In this document: positions 8,301 to 18,600 of the stretch, piece after piece | Layout: each line of letters starts with the position of its first letter | How positions within the stretch are numbered: position 1 is the stretch's first letter | DNA from: Prevotella sp. oral taxon 376 | GTDB lineage: Bacteria > Bacteroidota > Bacteroidia > Bacteroidales > Bacteroidaceae | DNA length: 64,000 nucleotides | Direction: 5' to 3' | Assembly (NCBI RefSeq): GCF_003043945.1 | Contig: NZ_PYXG01000001.1 | Coordinates: forward strand, 930,001-994,000 | Notes under the pieces: generated by a model | Told to the model about the DNA's origin: nothing | Database searches by the model: none | Seen by the model: only the letters and a program-made list of their open reading frames with translations | Translations under genes and position numbers: made by a program

Positions 8301-9185
8301 ATGAAAAAGTTGACAATTGTAGCCGTTCTGGCTATTGCGACCGCAACATTTACCGGTTGCGGTAATTCAACCCCAAAGGCAAGCTTGAAGACCGATGTAG
8401 ATACTTTGAGCTATACCATGGGGATGGTACAGTCTCAGGGCCTGAAGGATTACCTCGTAGGCCGTATGGGCATTGACACCACTTATATGGACCAGTTCAT
8501 CAAGGGTCTGAACGACGGTGCGGCAGCCGGCGATGACAAGGGTAAGGCTGCCTACTATGCCGGTATCCAGATTGGTCAGCAGGTGGCAAACCAGATGGTG
8601 AAGGGCATCAACCATGAGATCTTCGGCGAGGATAGCACGAAGACCATCTCCATGAAGAACCTTCTGGCTGGTTTCATTACAGGCACAACGGGTCAGAAAG
8701 GTCTCTACAGCATGATGGACGCACAGCAGATAGCCCAGGCTAAGATGGCCGCCCTCAAGACCAAGAACATGCTTAAGCAGTATGGCGCCAACAAGGAAGA
8801 AGGCGAGAAGTTCATGGCCATGAACAAGAAGAAGGATGGCGTGAAGGTGCTCCCTTCAGGTGTTCAGTATAAAGTCATCAAGGAGGGAACGGGCGCTATG
8901 CCTAAGGACACCTCTTTGGTAACGGTAAACTATGAAGGCAAAACGCTCGACGGCAAGGTGTTTGACAGCACCTACAAGCGCAATGAGCCTGTGGAGCTTC
9001 GTGCAAATCAGGTTATCAAGGGCTGGACAGAGGCCCTCGTCCACATGCCGGAAGGCTCTGTATGGGAAGTATATATCCCTCAGAACCTTGCTTACGGCGA
9101 GCGCGAGAGCGGCCAGATCAAGCCTTTCTCTGCCTTGATTTTCAAGATAGAGCTTGTCAAGGTTGGCAGGGTCAACAAGAAATAA
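8301..9185 (+). CDS. FKBP-type peptidyl-prolyl isomerase, lipoprotein
   Basis: A 294-residue protein. The N-terminus is a lipoprotein signal with lipobox FTGC (Cys20), so it should be anchored to the inner or outer membrane facing the periplasm. An FKBP_N-like helical region (about 35-180) precedes the FKBP domain (about 185-290; VTVNYEGKTLDGKVFDST, QVIKGWTEALVHM, IKPFSALIFKIEL). It is the middle member of three tandem paralogs and is separated from the third by 22 bp, so these two are one transcription unit. Expected substrates are exported proteins, including outer-membrane proteins. Confidence 0.92.
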   Translation: MKKLTIVAVLAIATATFTGCGNSTPKASLKTDVDTLSYTMGMVQSQGLKDYLVGRMGIDTTYMDQFIKGLNDGAAAGDDKGKAAYYAGIQIGQQVANQMVKGINHEIFGEDSTKTISMKNLLAGFITGTTGQKGLYSMMDAQQIAQAKMAALKTKNMLKQYGANKEEGEKFMAMNKKKDGVKVLPSGVQYKVIKEGTGAMPKDTSLVTVNYEGKTLDGKVFDSTYKRNEPVELRANQVIKGWTEALVHMPEGSVWEVYIPQNLAYGERESGQIKPFSALIFKIELVKVGRVNKK

Positions 9186-9207
9186 CCGACTGAATTCGTA
9201 AGAATCA

Positions 9208-10119
9208 ATGAAACGGATGATCATCATGGCACTCGTCGTAATGGCGGGTGCTTCTTTGAATATAGGAACGGCGACGGCCGGAAAGCCTAAGAAAAAGAAG
9301 GGAGAGCCCGTTGCGCAGCAGCAGGTGAGGCTCGCTACATCGTCAGACTCCATCAGTTATGCCGCCGGAAAGGCCTCTACGCTCGGCCTGATGGAATATC
9401 TGCAGCAGCAGTATCAGGTAGACACGGCCTATATGGCCGATGTGATAGACGGCTTCAAGGAGGCAATGGAGCAGGGTGCCGACCCTCATTTCACGGCTCA
9501 CAATGCCGGGGTGCAGATTGCGAAGATGGCCATGGAGCGCATCCTTCCAGGCACACAGAAGCAGTTTGAGGGTACCGGCGACAGCATCACCATCGATCTC
9601 TTCAATGCAGGATTCCTCTCTGAGCTGACCAATGACTCGTCTGTCTATACGATGGAGGCAGCCCGCAAGTTTTTCGATGACCGTCTGAAAACGGCTCGTG
9701 AGGCTTCCCAAAAAGATTATATAGAGAAAAATACGAGGTGGCTTGCCGAGAACAAGGTGAAGGCTGGGGTGAAGACCACCGCCAGCGGACTCCAGTATAA
9801 GGTGCTTCGCGCAGGCAATGGTCCCATTCCCACCAAGGACGACAAGGTTACCGTGAAGTATGAGGGAAGGATGATTGACGGTACGGTGTTCGACAGCAGC
9901 TACAAGCGCAACCCCCAGACGAGCACCTTCGGGGTAAGTCAGGTTATCAAGGGATGGACCGAAGCCCTCTGCATGATGCCCGTAGGCAGTAAGTGGGAAC
10001 TGTATATTCCACAGGAGTTGGCTTATGGGAGTCGTCAGGCTGGTAACATCAATCCCTATTCCACCCTGATTTTCACGGTGGAGCTGGAAGCTGTAGAAGT
10101 CGCCAAGGCAAAGCAGTAG
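9208..10119 (+). CDS. FKBP-type peptidyl-prolyl isomerase, secreted
   Basis: A 303-residue paralog with a Sec signal peptide ending near TATA-GKPKKKKGE and no lipobox cysteine, hence soluble in the periplasm. A lysine-rich stretch follows the cleavage site. The N-terminal region (about 45-195) matches that of the preceding protein; the FKBP domain (about 200-297) has VTVKYEGRMIDGTVFDSS, QVIKGWTEALCMM and INPYSTLIFTVEL. The gene closes the three-gene FKBP block and is followed by a terminator. The three copies probably arose by duplication and were then targeted to different compartments. Confidence 0.92.
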   Translation: MKRMIIMALVVMAGASLNIGTATAGKPKKKKGEPVAQQQVRLATSSDSISYAAGKASTLGLMEYLQQQYQVDTAYMADVIDGFKEAMEQGADPHFTAHNAGVQIAKMAMERILPGTQKQFEGTGDSITIDLFNAGFLSELTNDSSVYTMEAARKFFDDRLKTAREASQKDYIEKNTRWLAENKVKAGVKTTASGLQYKVLRAGNGPIPTKDDKVTVKYEGRMIDGTVFDSSYKRNPQTSTFGVSQVIKGWTEALCMMPVGSKWELYIPQELAYGSRQAGNINPYSTLIFTVELEAVEVAKAKQ

Positions 10120-10141
10120 AATTTATATAGATATTGACACG

Positions 10142-10174
10142 ATGCACGGATTTTATAAAGAATTCGTGCATTTT
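10142..10174 (+). terminator. Intrinsic terminator after the FKBP genes
   Basis: ATGCACG and CGTGCAT form a perfect 7-bp stem around an AT-rich loop, followed by a T-rich run. It lies 23 bp after the stop codon of the third FKBP gene. Confidence 0.7.
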
Positions 10175-10175
10175 G

Positions 10176-10207
10176 TTTGTCCATATCATTTAATTTATCT
10201 ATTTTTG
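10176..10207 (+). promoter_or_regulatory. Promoter of the Lrp-family regulator gene
   Basis: TTTG (10176-10179) and TATTTTTG (10200-10207) are 20 bp apart, a full match to the Bacteroidota promoter. The leader is about 30 nt. Confidence 0.8.
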
Positions 10208-10240
10208 CCATCGTCATAGTAACTAAACTTAAACAGAGCG

Positions 10241-10705
10241 ATGGAGAAAATTGATAAGCTTGACAAAAAAATATTGAGTATACTGGCTGGTAATGCCCGT
10301 ATTCCTTTTAAGGATGTAGCAGCGGAATGCGGCGTTTCGCGCGCCGCCATCCATCAGAGGGTGCAGCATCTGGTTGAGAACGGTGTCATCACGGGCAGCG
10401 GCTTTGATGTGAATCCGAAGGCCCTGGGGTATACCACCTGTACTTATGTAGGGCTGAATCTGGAGCGTGGCAGCATGTATAAGGAAGTGGTGCAGCGCCT
10501 CGTGAACATCCCGGAGGTCGTGGAGTGCCATTTCACCACCGGCCCTTATACCATGCTGATAAAGCTTTATTCCCGCGACAATGAGCAGCTGATGGACTTG
10601 CTGAACAATCAGTTGCAGACAATTCCAGGCGTAGTTTCCACGGAAACGCTCATCTCCCTTGAGCAGAGCATCAAGCGGGAGATAGCGGTCAAGACCGGTG
10701 TTTGA
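10241..10705 (+). CDS. Lrp/AsnC-family transcriptional regulator
   Basis: A 154-residue protein of typical Lrp length. Residues about 4-60 form the AsnC-type helix-turn-helix (LDKKILSILAGNARIPFKDV, then CGVSRAAIHQRVQHL); residues about 70-140 form the RAM/ACT-like effector and oligomerisation domain (TTGPYTMLIKLYSRDNEQL). Such proteins sense amino acids. It lies 31 bp upstream of the amidotransferase-dipeptidase fusion on the same strand, so it may respond to amino acids or peptides and control that operon and itself. Confidence 0.92.
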   Translation: MEKIDKLDKKILSILAGNARIPFKDVAAECGVSRAAIHQRVQHLVENGVITGSGFDVNPKALGYTTCTYVGLNLERGSMYKEVVQRLVNIPEVVECHFTTGPYTMLIKLYSRDNEQLMDLLNNQLQTIPGVVSTETLISLEQSIKREIAVKTGV

Positions 10706-10736
10706 GGCTTAGTAGAGAAGTTTTCGATACGGAGAA

Positions 10737-12482
10737 ATGAACAAATTCAGTTTAGAAGCACATCTGGAAGAGGTCTATGCAACCTTTCCCGAGGCTCGCC
10801 GACGACCCGTTATAGGGATAACGGCCAACTATGTGGACGGCGATGCCACCCTGCGTGACCGCTATTATAAACAGGTTGTGGCAGCAGGAGGTATGCCGAT
10901 GCTGATTCCGCCTGTCGCTGACAAGGAGGTCATCGTCAACACCTTGGAGCTTATCGATGGGCTGCTGCTGACGGGCGGCGGAGACTATAACCCCCTATGG
11001 GCAGGCGAGGAGCCGCAGAGAGGGCTTCATGCCATCAATGCGGAACGCGACCTTCCAGAGCTTTTGATTACCCGGCTGGCCTATAACCGGCAGATTCCGA
11101 TGCTGGGCATCTGCCGCGGCATCCAGACTTTGTCCATGGCCTTGGGAGGAACGGTAATCCAAGACATCGATGCGAGGATTAAGCATTCACAGGATGCCGA
11201 CCGCTCATTGCCTACCCACAGGATAAAGATAATCCCCGATTCCACCTTATATAATATATATGGCGAGGAGGAAATCTATGTAAACACCTTCCATCACCAG
11301 GCAGTTGGCGAGCCGGGCAACCGTTTCCGCGTTACCGCTCTCTCAGAAGACGGAATCGTGGAGGCCATCGAGGGCGTGGAATATAAACCGATCATGGGGG
11401 TGCAGTGGCATCCGGAATGGCTGGAGGAAGAGGGGCTGAAACTCTTCCAATGGCTCGTCGGCCGTGCCGGGGAGTTTGCCCGTGCCAAGGCTCTGCACGA
11501 TAAGATCCTTACATTAGATACCCATTGCGACACCCCGATGTTCTTCCCGCAAGGCATCCGCTTTGCCACTCGTGATTCCCGCATCCTTGTCGACCTCCAC
11601 AAAATGACGGAGGGAAGGCAGGATGCCGTTACCATGGTCGCCTACCTGGAGCAGCCTAAGGAGGGCAGGAGTTTCTGCGAGATTGCGCCGTTTGAGGTGG
11701 AGGGGCCGAGAGCCTACGCCGACCTCATCTTCGACAAGATAGGAACCATATTGGGGGAGAATGCTCCCTATATAGCCCAGGCTTGCACACCGGAAGAACT
11801 CTATGCGCACAAAAGAGCAGGAAAGAAGTCAATCATGTTGGGCATTGAGAACGGTTTGGCCATCGAGAACGACCTTGCCAATATCCGGCACTTTGCCGAG
11901 CGCGGCATCGTATATATCACTCTGTGCCATAACGGCGACAATGCTATCTGCGACTCGGCACGCGGCAGTCATACGCATAACGGCGTGAGCGAGTTCGGCG
12001 AACAGGTAATCCACGAGATGAACCGGTTGGGCGTGATGGTAGACCTTAGCCATGGAGGCGAGAAAAGCTTCTATGACGCCCTCGAGATTAGTACGATGCC
12101 TATCGTCTGCAGCCATAGCAACTGCAAGGCTTTGTGCGATGTGCCCCGCAATCTTACCGACGATCAGTTGCGTGCCCTTGCCCGAAAGGGAGGTGTGGCG
12201 CATGTTACGCTCTATCATGGGTTTCTTCGCAAGGATAGCGAGGCCAGCATCCTGGATGTCATGCAGCATCTGGAGCACGCCATTCAGGTGATGGGCATAG
12301 ATCATGTGGGTCTTGGTACCGACTTCGACGGAGACGGGGGGGTGAGAGGAATGGCCGACTCCTCGGAGATGATTAACTTCACCCTCCAGTTGCTGCGACG
12401 AAAATTCAGCGAGGAAGACATAGCCAAGGTTTGGGGTGGCAACTGGCTCAGGGTCATGCGTCAGGTACAGTCAGTAAAATAA
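10737..12482 (+). CDS. Fusion of class-I glutamine amidotransferase-like hydrolase (C26) and membrane dipeptidase (M19)
   Basis: A single uninterrupted 581-residue frame with two enzymes. Residues about 20-245 are a peptidase C26/PuuD-type gamma-glutamyl hydrolase: LLLTGGGDYNP, the nucleophile elbow GICRGIQ and the histidine block GVQWHPEW are all present. Residues about 255-575 are a renal-dipeptidase-like M19 metallopeptidase with LTLDTHCDTP (HxD zinc ligands), GIENGLAI (bridging Glu), VDLSHGG and VCSHSNCKAL (His ligands) and GLGTDFDGDGG. No signal peptide is seen, so it is probably cytoplasmic. A coupled job is inferred: cleaving gamma-glutamyl bonds and then the dipeptide. The next gene, a glutaminyl cyclase, fits this glutamyl-peptide theme. 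Confidence 0.9.
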   Translation: MNKFSLEAHLEEVYATFPEARRRPVIGITANYVDGDATLRDRYYKQVVAAGGMPMLIPPVADKEVIVNTLELIDGLLLTGGGDYNPLWAGEEPQRGLHAINAERDLPELLITRLAYNRQIPMLGICRGIQTLSMALGGTVIQDIDARIKHSQDADRSLPTHRIKIIPDSTLYNIYGEEEIYVNTFHHQAVGEPGNRFRVTALSEDGIVEAIEGVEYKPIMGVQWHPEWLEEEGLKLFQWLVGRAGEFARAKALHDKILTLDTHCDTPMFFPQGIRFATRDSRILVDLHKMTEGRQDAVTMVAYLEQPKEGRSFCEIAPFEVEGPRAYADLIFDKIGTILGENAPYIAQACTPEELYAHKRAGKKSIMLGIENGLAIENDLANIRHFAERGIVYITLCHNGDNAICDSARGSHTHNGVSEFGEQVIHEMNRLGVMVDLSHGGEKSFYDALEISTMPIVCSHSNCKALCDVPRNLTDDQLRALARKGGVAHVTLYHGFLRKDSEASILDVMQHLEHAIQVMGIDHVGLGTDFDGDGGVRGMADSSEMINFTLQLLRRKFSEEDIAKVWGGNWLRVMRQVQSVK

Positions 12483-12499
12483 AATATGCGAAAATAAAG

Positions 12500-13558
12500 A
12501 TGACAAAACGAATGAAGATAATTCTGGGATGTGTAGCTGCTGCCGTTATCGGCATTGTCGTTTATGGATGGAGTGATTTCAAAAAAGACTGGAGCGGGGA
12601 TGGTGCTACCGCTTGGAGCGAGGAGGAAGAGGAAGGGACGGCTCGGATAGGCTTGGAGTTCAATGCCGATTCAGCCTATGCCTTTACCAAGGCGCAGTGC
12701 GACTTCGGCCCCCGTCCGATGAATACTTATGCTCACGGCACCTGCACCGAATGGATTATAAGGAAATTCGAGCAGTATGGATGTAAGGTAACCACGCAGA
12801 AGGCCGACCTGAAAGGCTATGATGGCACGGTGCTGCATGCCTGCAATATCATGGCACAATATCGCCCGGAGCTCACTACGAGAATACTCCTCTGCGCCCA
12901 TTACGATACCCGCCCTTGGGCAGACAATGATCCTGACCCCGCCAATTGGCGCAAGCCCATCATTGCGGCGAACGACGGAGCCAGTGGCGTGGGCGTGATG
13001 ATAGAGGTGGCGCGGATGCTGCAGGAGGTTGCGTCGGGGGCTCACAATACTGTGGCTCTCGACCTTGGAGTCGACTTTGTGTGTTTTGATGCCGAGGACT
13101 GGGGCACCCCCCGGTGGGCTGATGTAGAGGACAAGGCCGACAGCTGGGCCTTGGGTGCCCAGTATTTCGCCGCCCATCTACCCGAAGGCTACGAGGCCCG
13201 TTATGGCATTTTGCTTGATATGGTAGGCGGGCAAGGGGCAAAATTCTATCAGGAGGCAATGTCGCAGCAGTTTGCGGGACAGATTGTCAAGAAAGTGTGG
13301 AAAGCCGCTCGCAGGGCAGGGTATGGCAGTTACTTCCCCAAGGCTACGGGAGGAGCCATTACCGACGACCACATTCCCATGAACGAAGTGGCAAAGATAC
13401 CCACCATAGACATCATCCCCTATTATCCCGACTGCCGGCAGAGCAGTTTCGGCCCCACATGGCATACCCTTTCCGACGATATGGAACACATCGACAAGGC
13501 AACCTTGAAAGCAGTGGGTCAGACATTGGTGGAAGTGCTTTTCACGGAACTACAATGA
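12500..13558 (+). CDS. Type II glutaminyl-peptide cyclotransferase (M28-fold)
   Basis: A 352-residue protein. Residues about 5-25 are an uncleaved-looking signal/anchor helix, so the enzyme should face the periplasm. The M28 zinc-hydrolase core shows CAHYDTRPWADNDPDP, AANDGASGVG, CFDAEDWG and DDHIPMN, which supply the Asp, Glu and His zinc ligands of the glutaminyl cyclases known from Porphyromonas and Prevotella. The reaction is cyclisation of N-terminal Gln to pyroglutamate, frequent in Bacteroidota because signal peptidase often leaves Gln first. The frame is open from 12431, inside the preceding gene; the ATG at 12500 (18 bp after that gene's stop) puts the membrane helix at the start. 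An aminopeptidase is the alternative, but the WADND and ANDGASG signatures favour cyclase. Confidence 0.88.
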   Translation: MTKRMKIILGCVAAAVIGIVVYGWSDFKKDWSGDGATAWSEEEEEGTARIGLEFNADSAYAFTKAQCDFGPRPMNTYAHGTCTEWIIRKFEQYGCKVTTQKADLKGYDGTVLHACNIMAQYRPELTTRILLCAHYDTRPWADNDPDPANWRKPIIAANDGASGVGVMIEVARMLQEVASGAHNTVALDLGVDFVCFDAEDWGTPRWADVEDKADSWALGAQYFAAHLPEGYEARYGILLDMVGGQGAKFYQEAMSQQFAGQIVKKVWKAARRAGYGSYFPKATGGAITDDHIPMNEVAKIPTIDIIPYYPDCRQSSFGPTWHTLSDDMEHIDKATLKAVGQTLVEVLFTELQ

Positions 13559-13605
13559 ATGAAAGAATATCGCTTTTAATAATATAAAGACATCATAAAC
13601 AAACC

Positions 13606-14100
13606 ATGAGGGACGGCAAAGAATTTGACAGGATATTTCAGGAGTGGTATCCATCATTCTTTTACTTTGCATTCCATTATGTAAGAGATGAAGAGGCATG
13701 CAAGGATATAGTCAGCGAGACTTTTGAGTTCCTATGGAAAAACTATGAGAAAATTGATAAGAATAGAGCCAAGGCATACCTCTTGACCACCGTGAAATCC
13801 AAATGCATCGACTATTTGCGCCGACGGAGCACGCATAAAAACTATATTAAATACATCACGGAGGTTAACGACACATATTTCAGGGAAGAAGAGCTGCCGG
13901 AAATAGAGCTGCGTGTGGCATGTGTGCGTGAGAGCATGAAAAAGCTTACGCCTTATAATCGCCATATTTTAGAGCAGTGCTACATCCATCGCAAGAAATA
14001 TAAGGAGGTGGCCGAAGAGCTGGGAGTGAGCGTCTCCGCCGTGCATAAGAATATCGTGAAGGCTCTGCGCATTTTGCGAAAAGAGGTAGGGACGAGGTAA
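13606..14100 (+). CDS. ECF-type RNA polymerase sigma factor (Bacteroidales SusC/D-linked)
   Basis: A 164-residue sigma-70 family protein with region 2 (about 10-80; HYVRDEEACKDIVSETFEFLW, DYLRRR) and region 4 (about 105-160; LEQCYIHRKKYKEVAEELGVSVSAVHKNI). The anti-sigma gene follows after 34 bp and a SusC transporter comes next, the standard arrangement in which substrate binding at the outer membrane releases this sigma factor to transcribe the transporter genes. No TAnnTTTG promoter is evident in the 47 bp upstream. Confidence 0.95.
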   Translation: MRDGKEFDRIFQEWYPSFFYFAFHYVRDEEACKDIVSETFEFLWKNYEKIDKNRAKAYLLTTVKSKCIDYLRRRSTHKNYIKYITEVNDTYFREEELPEIELRVACVRESMKKLTPYNRHILEQCYIHRKKYKEVAEELGVSVSAVHKNIVKALRILRKEVGTR

Positions 14101-14134
14101 CCAAAAGGAGGCGTAATCCGTAATTTAGATAATA

Positions 14135-15292
14135 ATGTGCGAGGATAATATTAGCCAATCGGAACAGAAAGCCTTGGACGGTGCTGAGAATCCGGCCGCC
14201 GTTTCCAGCGAGCAACTCCGGCAATTGCTGGAGGATGAAGAGGGTCTTGCCGTTTGCCGTCTCTTGATGGAGGTGAGCGATACAGGGGCAAGCATACCCG
14301 ACGCGGGCGAGGAACTGGCTCTGTTCCATCGGAGACACCGCCATCGCAAGAGCCTGCGGGTGGCCTTGGTGGCAGCGACGGTCGTTGCCGCTTCGGTTGT
14401 TTTCCTGTTCTTGTTGCACTCGAGGCAGAATGAGGTTCTGCGGAAGGAGGTTGAGCCACTGCTCGTATTCAAGGCAGAGAAGCAGCCGCAGAGATATGCC
14501 TCCCTGCAGATCCCCTCTGAGAAGCGCGAGGTGAGCCCGGGCAAAAAGGATGCCGGCATGCCCGGGTCCATTTTCCGAATGACTTCGCACGAAATCGTCT
14601 ATGTCCCCTCCGTGAGCCTATCGGACCTCATGCGGACTGGCGTAATTGCCACGCATCGTATGGTAGTGCCTTATGGTGAGACCTTCAGGCTTGTATTGTC
14701 TGATGGTACGGAAGTCCACCTCAATGCCGATAGCCGGCTTACCTATCCCGAAAGGTTCGAGGGGGGCGAGCGCACGGTCTATTTGGAGGGCGAGGCTTAC
14801 TTCAAGGTATCCAGAGACACGCGACGCCCATTCACGGTAATGACCCATGACATGGGGGTCAGAGTTCTGGGAACGGAGTTCAATATGAGGGTCTATCAGG
14901 GCGAGAACGCTCAAGTGGCGTTGCTTGAAGGTTCGGTGGAGGTACGCAAAGCCTCGTCAGGGCAATCCATTAGGCTTGTTCCCGGACAGCGTGTCGAAGT
15001 GTCGGACGACGGAAGCATGCATGTAGAGAGTGTGGATGTGGATCAATATCGCTATTGGAAAGACGGTTATTTCTATTTTGATGGTTGCTCGTTAGAAGAG
15101 ATCATGAAAGAAATCGGGCGGTGGTATAATGTGGATGTGGAATTCCGTATGCGTCAAGTACCCCAATCCCATCTTCATTTTGTGGGCGATAGGCGTAAGA
15201 CTTTGTCCTATACGATGGGGTTGCTTAATCGAATGGAAAAAGTGAAAGTGAGCTACGAGAACGGAAAGCTGGTGGTGGACCAGTGTAAATAG
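14135..15292 (+). CDS. FecR-family anti-sigma factor
   Basis: A 385-residue membrane protein. The cytoplasmic N-terminal part (about 1-70), which would hold the sigma factor, is followed by one transmembrane helix (about 76-95; VALVAATVVAASVVFLFLL), a variable linker, the periplasmic FecR domain (about 170-270; FRLVLSDGTEVHLNADSRLT, TVYLEGEAYFKVSRD) and a DUF4974-type C-terminal domain (DGYFYFDGCSLEEIMKEI). The C-terminal part should contact the STN domain of the SusC protein encoded next. The gene is about 30 residues longer than many FecR homologs, mostly in the cytoplasmic region. Confidence 0.93.
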   Translation: MCEDNISQSEQKALDGAENPAAVSSEQLRQLLEDEEGLAVCRLLMEVSDTGASIPDAGEELALFHRRHRHRKSLRVALVAATVVAASVVFLFLLHSRQNEVLRKEVEPLLVFKAEKQPQRYASLQIPSEKREVSPGKKDAGMPGSIFRMTSHEIVYVPSVSLSDLMRTGVIATHRMVVPYGETFRLVLSDGTEVHLNADSRLTYPERFEGGERTVYLEGEAYFKVSRDTRRPFTVMTHDMGVRVLGTEFNMRVYQGENAQVALLEGSVEVRKASSGQSIRLVPGQRVEVSDDGSMHVESVDVDQYRYWKDGYFYFDGCSLEEIMKEIGRWYNVDVEFRMRQVPQSHLHFVGDRRKTLSYTMGLLNRMEKVKVSYENGKLVVDQCK

Positions 15293-15385
15293 ATTTTTCT
15301 GCAGGCGGTGCTTAAGAGAGAGGAAGATAGGTATTATAAATAGAAAACCATCATTTTATCATGTAGAAACACTTATTTTACTTTA

Positions 15386-15405
15386 CAATCTCGGCGATGT
15401 TGTCA
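15386..15405. repeat. Degenerate fragment of the dispersed repeat
   Basis: CAATCTCGGCGATGTTGTCA differs by two bases from the last third of the 67-bp repeat. It lies in the 323-bp gap between the anti-sigma and SusC genes. The rest of this gap is AT-rich near the SusC start; I see no gene and no TAnnTTTG promoter in it, which is expected if the ECF sigma factor drives susC. Confidence 0.6.
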
Positions 15406-15615
15406 GGCCGCTTACCGTCGATGGGAAGACAGGAGCCCGTTTTTGGCCAAGACGCTTGCTTGAGGTGGATGAGAAAGGGGTTACCCCAATACATTCTCCC
15501 TTTATTATTTCACAAAAACAAATGGGGTGTGGATTTTTTTTCGCAGCAGGGTAACCATATAACTTCAGTATTCGTATACTTCATATACTTTAAACCGAAA
15601 AACATTTTTTAGATT

Positions 15616-18600
15616 ATGATGCCAAACAAGCGGGTATGGTTTTTAGGTCTGTTTCTTTACTTCCTGGCGGGAGTGTCGGGAATGGTTTCCGCGCAGGAAA
15701 ATAGGGATAGGATTACCTTAGAGGCCAAGAACGAGCAGCTGCCTTCTGTCTTCAAGAAGATAGAGAAGCTCTCCAGGTATAAGTTTATCTTCGATTATGA
15801 GGAGGTGAGCAAGTTTAGAACCACGGTGAAGCTTAGCAACGCCTCCATTGGCGAGGCTTTGCGCAAGATCATCGGTCAGCATCCGCTGCGATACACCATT
15901 AACGACTACTTCATCAACATCGTAGTCGGAAAATCGGAGGGGCTGTTGGCTGAGGTGAAGGGAAAAGTGCTCTTCCAGGACGACGGCACTCCCGTACTGG
16001 GCGCTTCGGTGAAGCTGGATGGGCGGCTCGTGGCTACCACCGACGCCGGGGGCTGCTTCACCCTGCGCAATGTGTCGTCGGGCTCCTATCTCGACATTTC
16101 CTATATCGGTATGCAGGATGAGCACCTGAAGGTCTCGCCGCTGGTCAACGCTTACCTGAAGACCGCCGTGGAAGCGCTCGACAATGTGGTAGTAACCGGT
16201 ATCTTCCGCAAAAACAAGGAGAGTTTCACGGGAGCCGTCTCTACCATCGACAGCAAGCAGTTGAAGTCTTTCAAGGGAAGAAGCCTGATATCTACGCTCA
16301 AGAATATAGATCCCACATTCAATGTGCTGGAGAATAACCAGTTCGGGGGCGACCCGAACCATCTCGCTTCGGTGCAGATTCGTGGCACTTCGAGCCTGCC
16401 GACGGTGGAGGACCTAAAGAATGAGACAAGGGTCGACATCAATACTCCCCTCATAATACTCGATGGTTTTGAGATTTCCCTCTCCCGAATGCAGGACATG
16501 AATGACGAGGATATAGAGTCTATAACTATCCTGAAGGATGGTTCTGCCACGGCCATCTATGGCTCCCGGGGTGCAAACGGCGTCATTGTAATCCAGTCTA
16601 AACGACCAGAGATAGGCAAGCTGAGGGTTTCTTATCGTGGTGCACTCCAGTTGGAGGTGCCAGACCTGACAGGATATGATGTGCTGAATGCTCGTGAGAA
16701 ACTTCAGTTGGAGCTTGATGGAGGGCTCTACAAGAGCAACTTTGCCAATATGGAGATGAGACTTAGGGAGCGTTATAACTCCATGTTGGAGAATGTGGAG
16801 CGAGGAGTGGACACTTATTGGTTATCTAAACCTTTGCGCACGGGTGTCGGCCATCGCCATAACCTACGCCTCGAAGGTGGAGGATCTGAGGGTTTTCGTT
16901 ATGCGGCAGCCATGCAGTATAACGATGTGAAAGGTGTGATGAAAGGGTCGGGTCGCAATACATTCAGTGCCAATATCGATTTGATGTATGAGCAGAACAA
17001 GCTTCTATTTAGCAATAATTTGGAAATACTCCACTCTTCCGCCGACGAATCGCCCTATGGCTCGTTCAGCCAATATGTGCAGCTCAACCCTTATTGGACG
17101 GAAAGAGACGCCAATGGGAACATCTTGAAGGAGTTCGAGAACCGAAATGACACATTCTTCAATCCTGCTCCGGAGAATCCCTTGTATAACGCTACGCTCG
17201 ATGTGGTGAACAAGCAGAGGAGCACCGCCATCTCTAATAACTTCAATGTGGAGTGGCGCCCGTTTGAGGATTTCACGCTGCGCTCGCGCTTTAGCTTGGC
17301 GAAGAGGTTCAACAGTCGCGACCTTTTCAAGCCCGCGGCTCACACGGATTTCAAGGATTACTCTGAAGACCAGATTTTCAGGAAGGGCAAATACCAGTAT
17401 TCTACAGGAAACGGAATGAACTATGACCTGAGCATAACGGCAAATTATGCCCATACTTTCAACCAAAAGCATAGTCTTTATGCAGGTTTGAACTTTAATG
17501 TGGCGGAGTCGTCATCGGAGTTGTACACCTTTGTGATGGAGGGATTTCCACAATCCAACTACAAACAGCTGTCCATGGCGCTGCAGTATGAGGATAAAGG
17601 CAAACCTACGGGCAATGAGGCACTCGACCGAAGAGTAGGTATCACGGGTAATGTGAACTATATCTACGATAACAGATATTTTGCCGATTTTGCCTATCGT
17701 GTGGATGGCGCGTCGCAGTTTGGAAAGAATAGACGCTTTGCTCCGTTCTATTCTGCAGGATTGGGATGGAATATCCACAAGGAGAAAATCATGCAAGGTG
17801 TGAAATGGATTAATCGCCTCAAGTTGCGCGGGTCGTATGCCGTAACGGGCGCGGTGAATTTCAGTCCTTATCAAGCATTGGGTACTTACGAGTTCTACAC
17901 GGCAGACAGGTATAGATACTGGTTTGGCACGCGCTTGATGGGCCTTGCCAACGAGGACTTGGAATGGCAGCGTACAGATAAGTTTGATGTCGGCATAGAG
18001 ATGGATGTACTTGATAGTCGTCTGAGAATGGTAGTCGACCTGTATCGGAATACAACAGATAACCTGCTCTCGGAGATGAATTTGCCTTTAGCAAACGGAT
18101 TTCCGAGCTATACGGCCAATATCGGAAAGGTGCGTAATCAAGGTATGGAACTTTCGCTTACAGCGAATATCTTCCGCAGGAATGACCTGAACTGGTCGCT
18201 TTCGGCAAGCATGATACATGAAACCAATAAGATTCTGAAAATCTCGGAGGCCCTCAAGCAGGCTAACAGAGAACTTGAGAAACGAGGCGGCTCAAATCCA
18301 AATTTCCTATATAGGGAGGGTGGCTCGCTGCGCACGATTTATGTAGTACCTTCCTATGGCATAGATCCGAGTAACGGTATGGAGCTCTATCGCGACAAGG
18401 ATGGTAATGCCACTTATATATGGAATGCATCCGATCGGGTGGCCTGCGGCGTGGAAGACCCTAAGTTCAGAGGCAATATCAACTCCATGCTGAGCTATAA
18501 GAATTGGAGTATGAATGTTTCTTTCAGTTATCGCCTCGGTGGGGATATTTATAATTCCACATTGGTAAACCGCGTGGAGAACGCCGACTTGCACTATAAT

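Noticed and set aside
10737..12482. C26-M19 fusion as a sequencing or assembly artefact
   Set aside because: The frame is continuous through a natural linker, both domains are complete, and the next gene follows at normal spacing.
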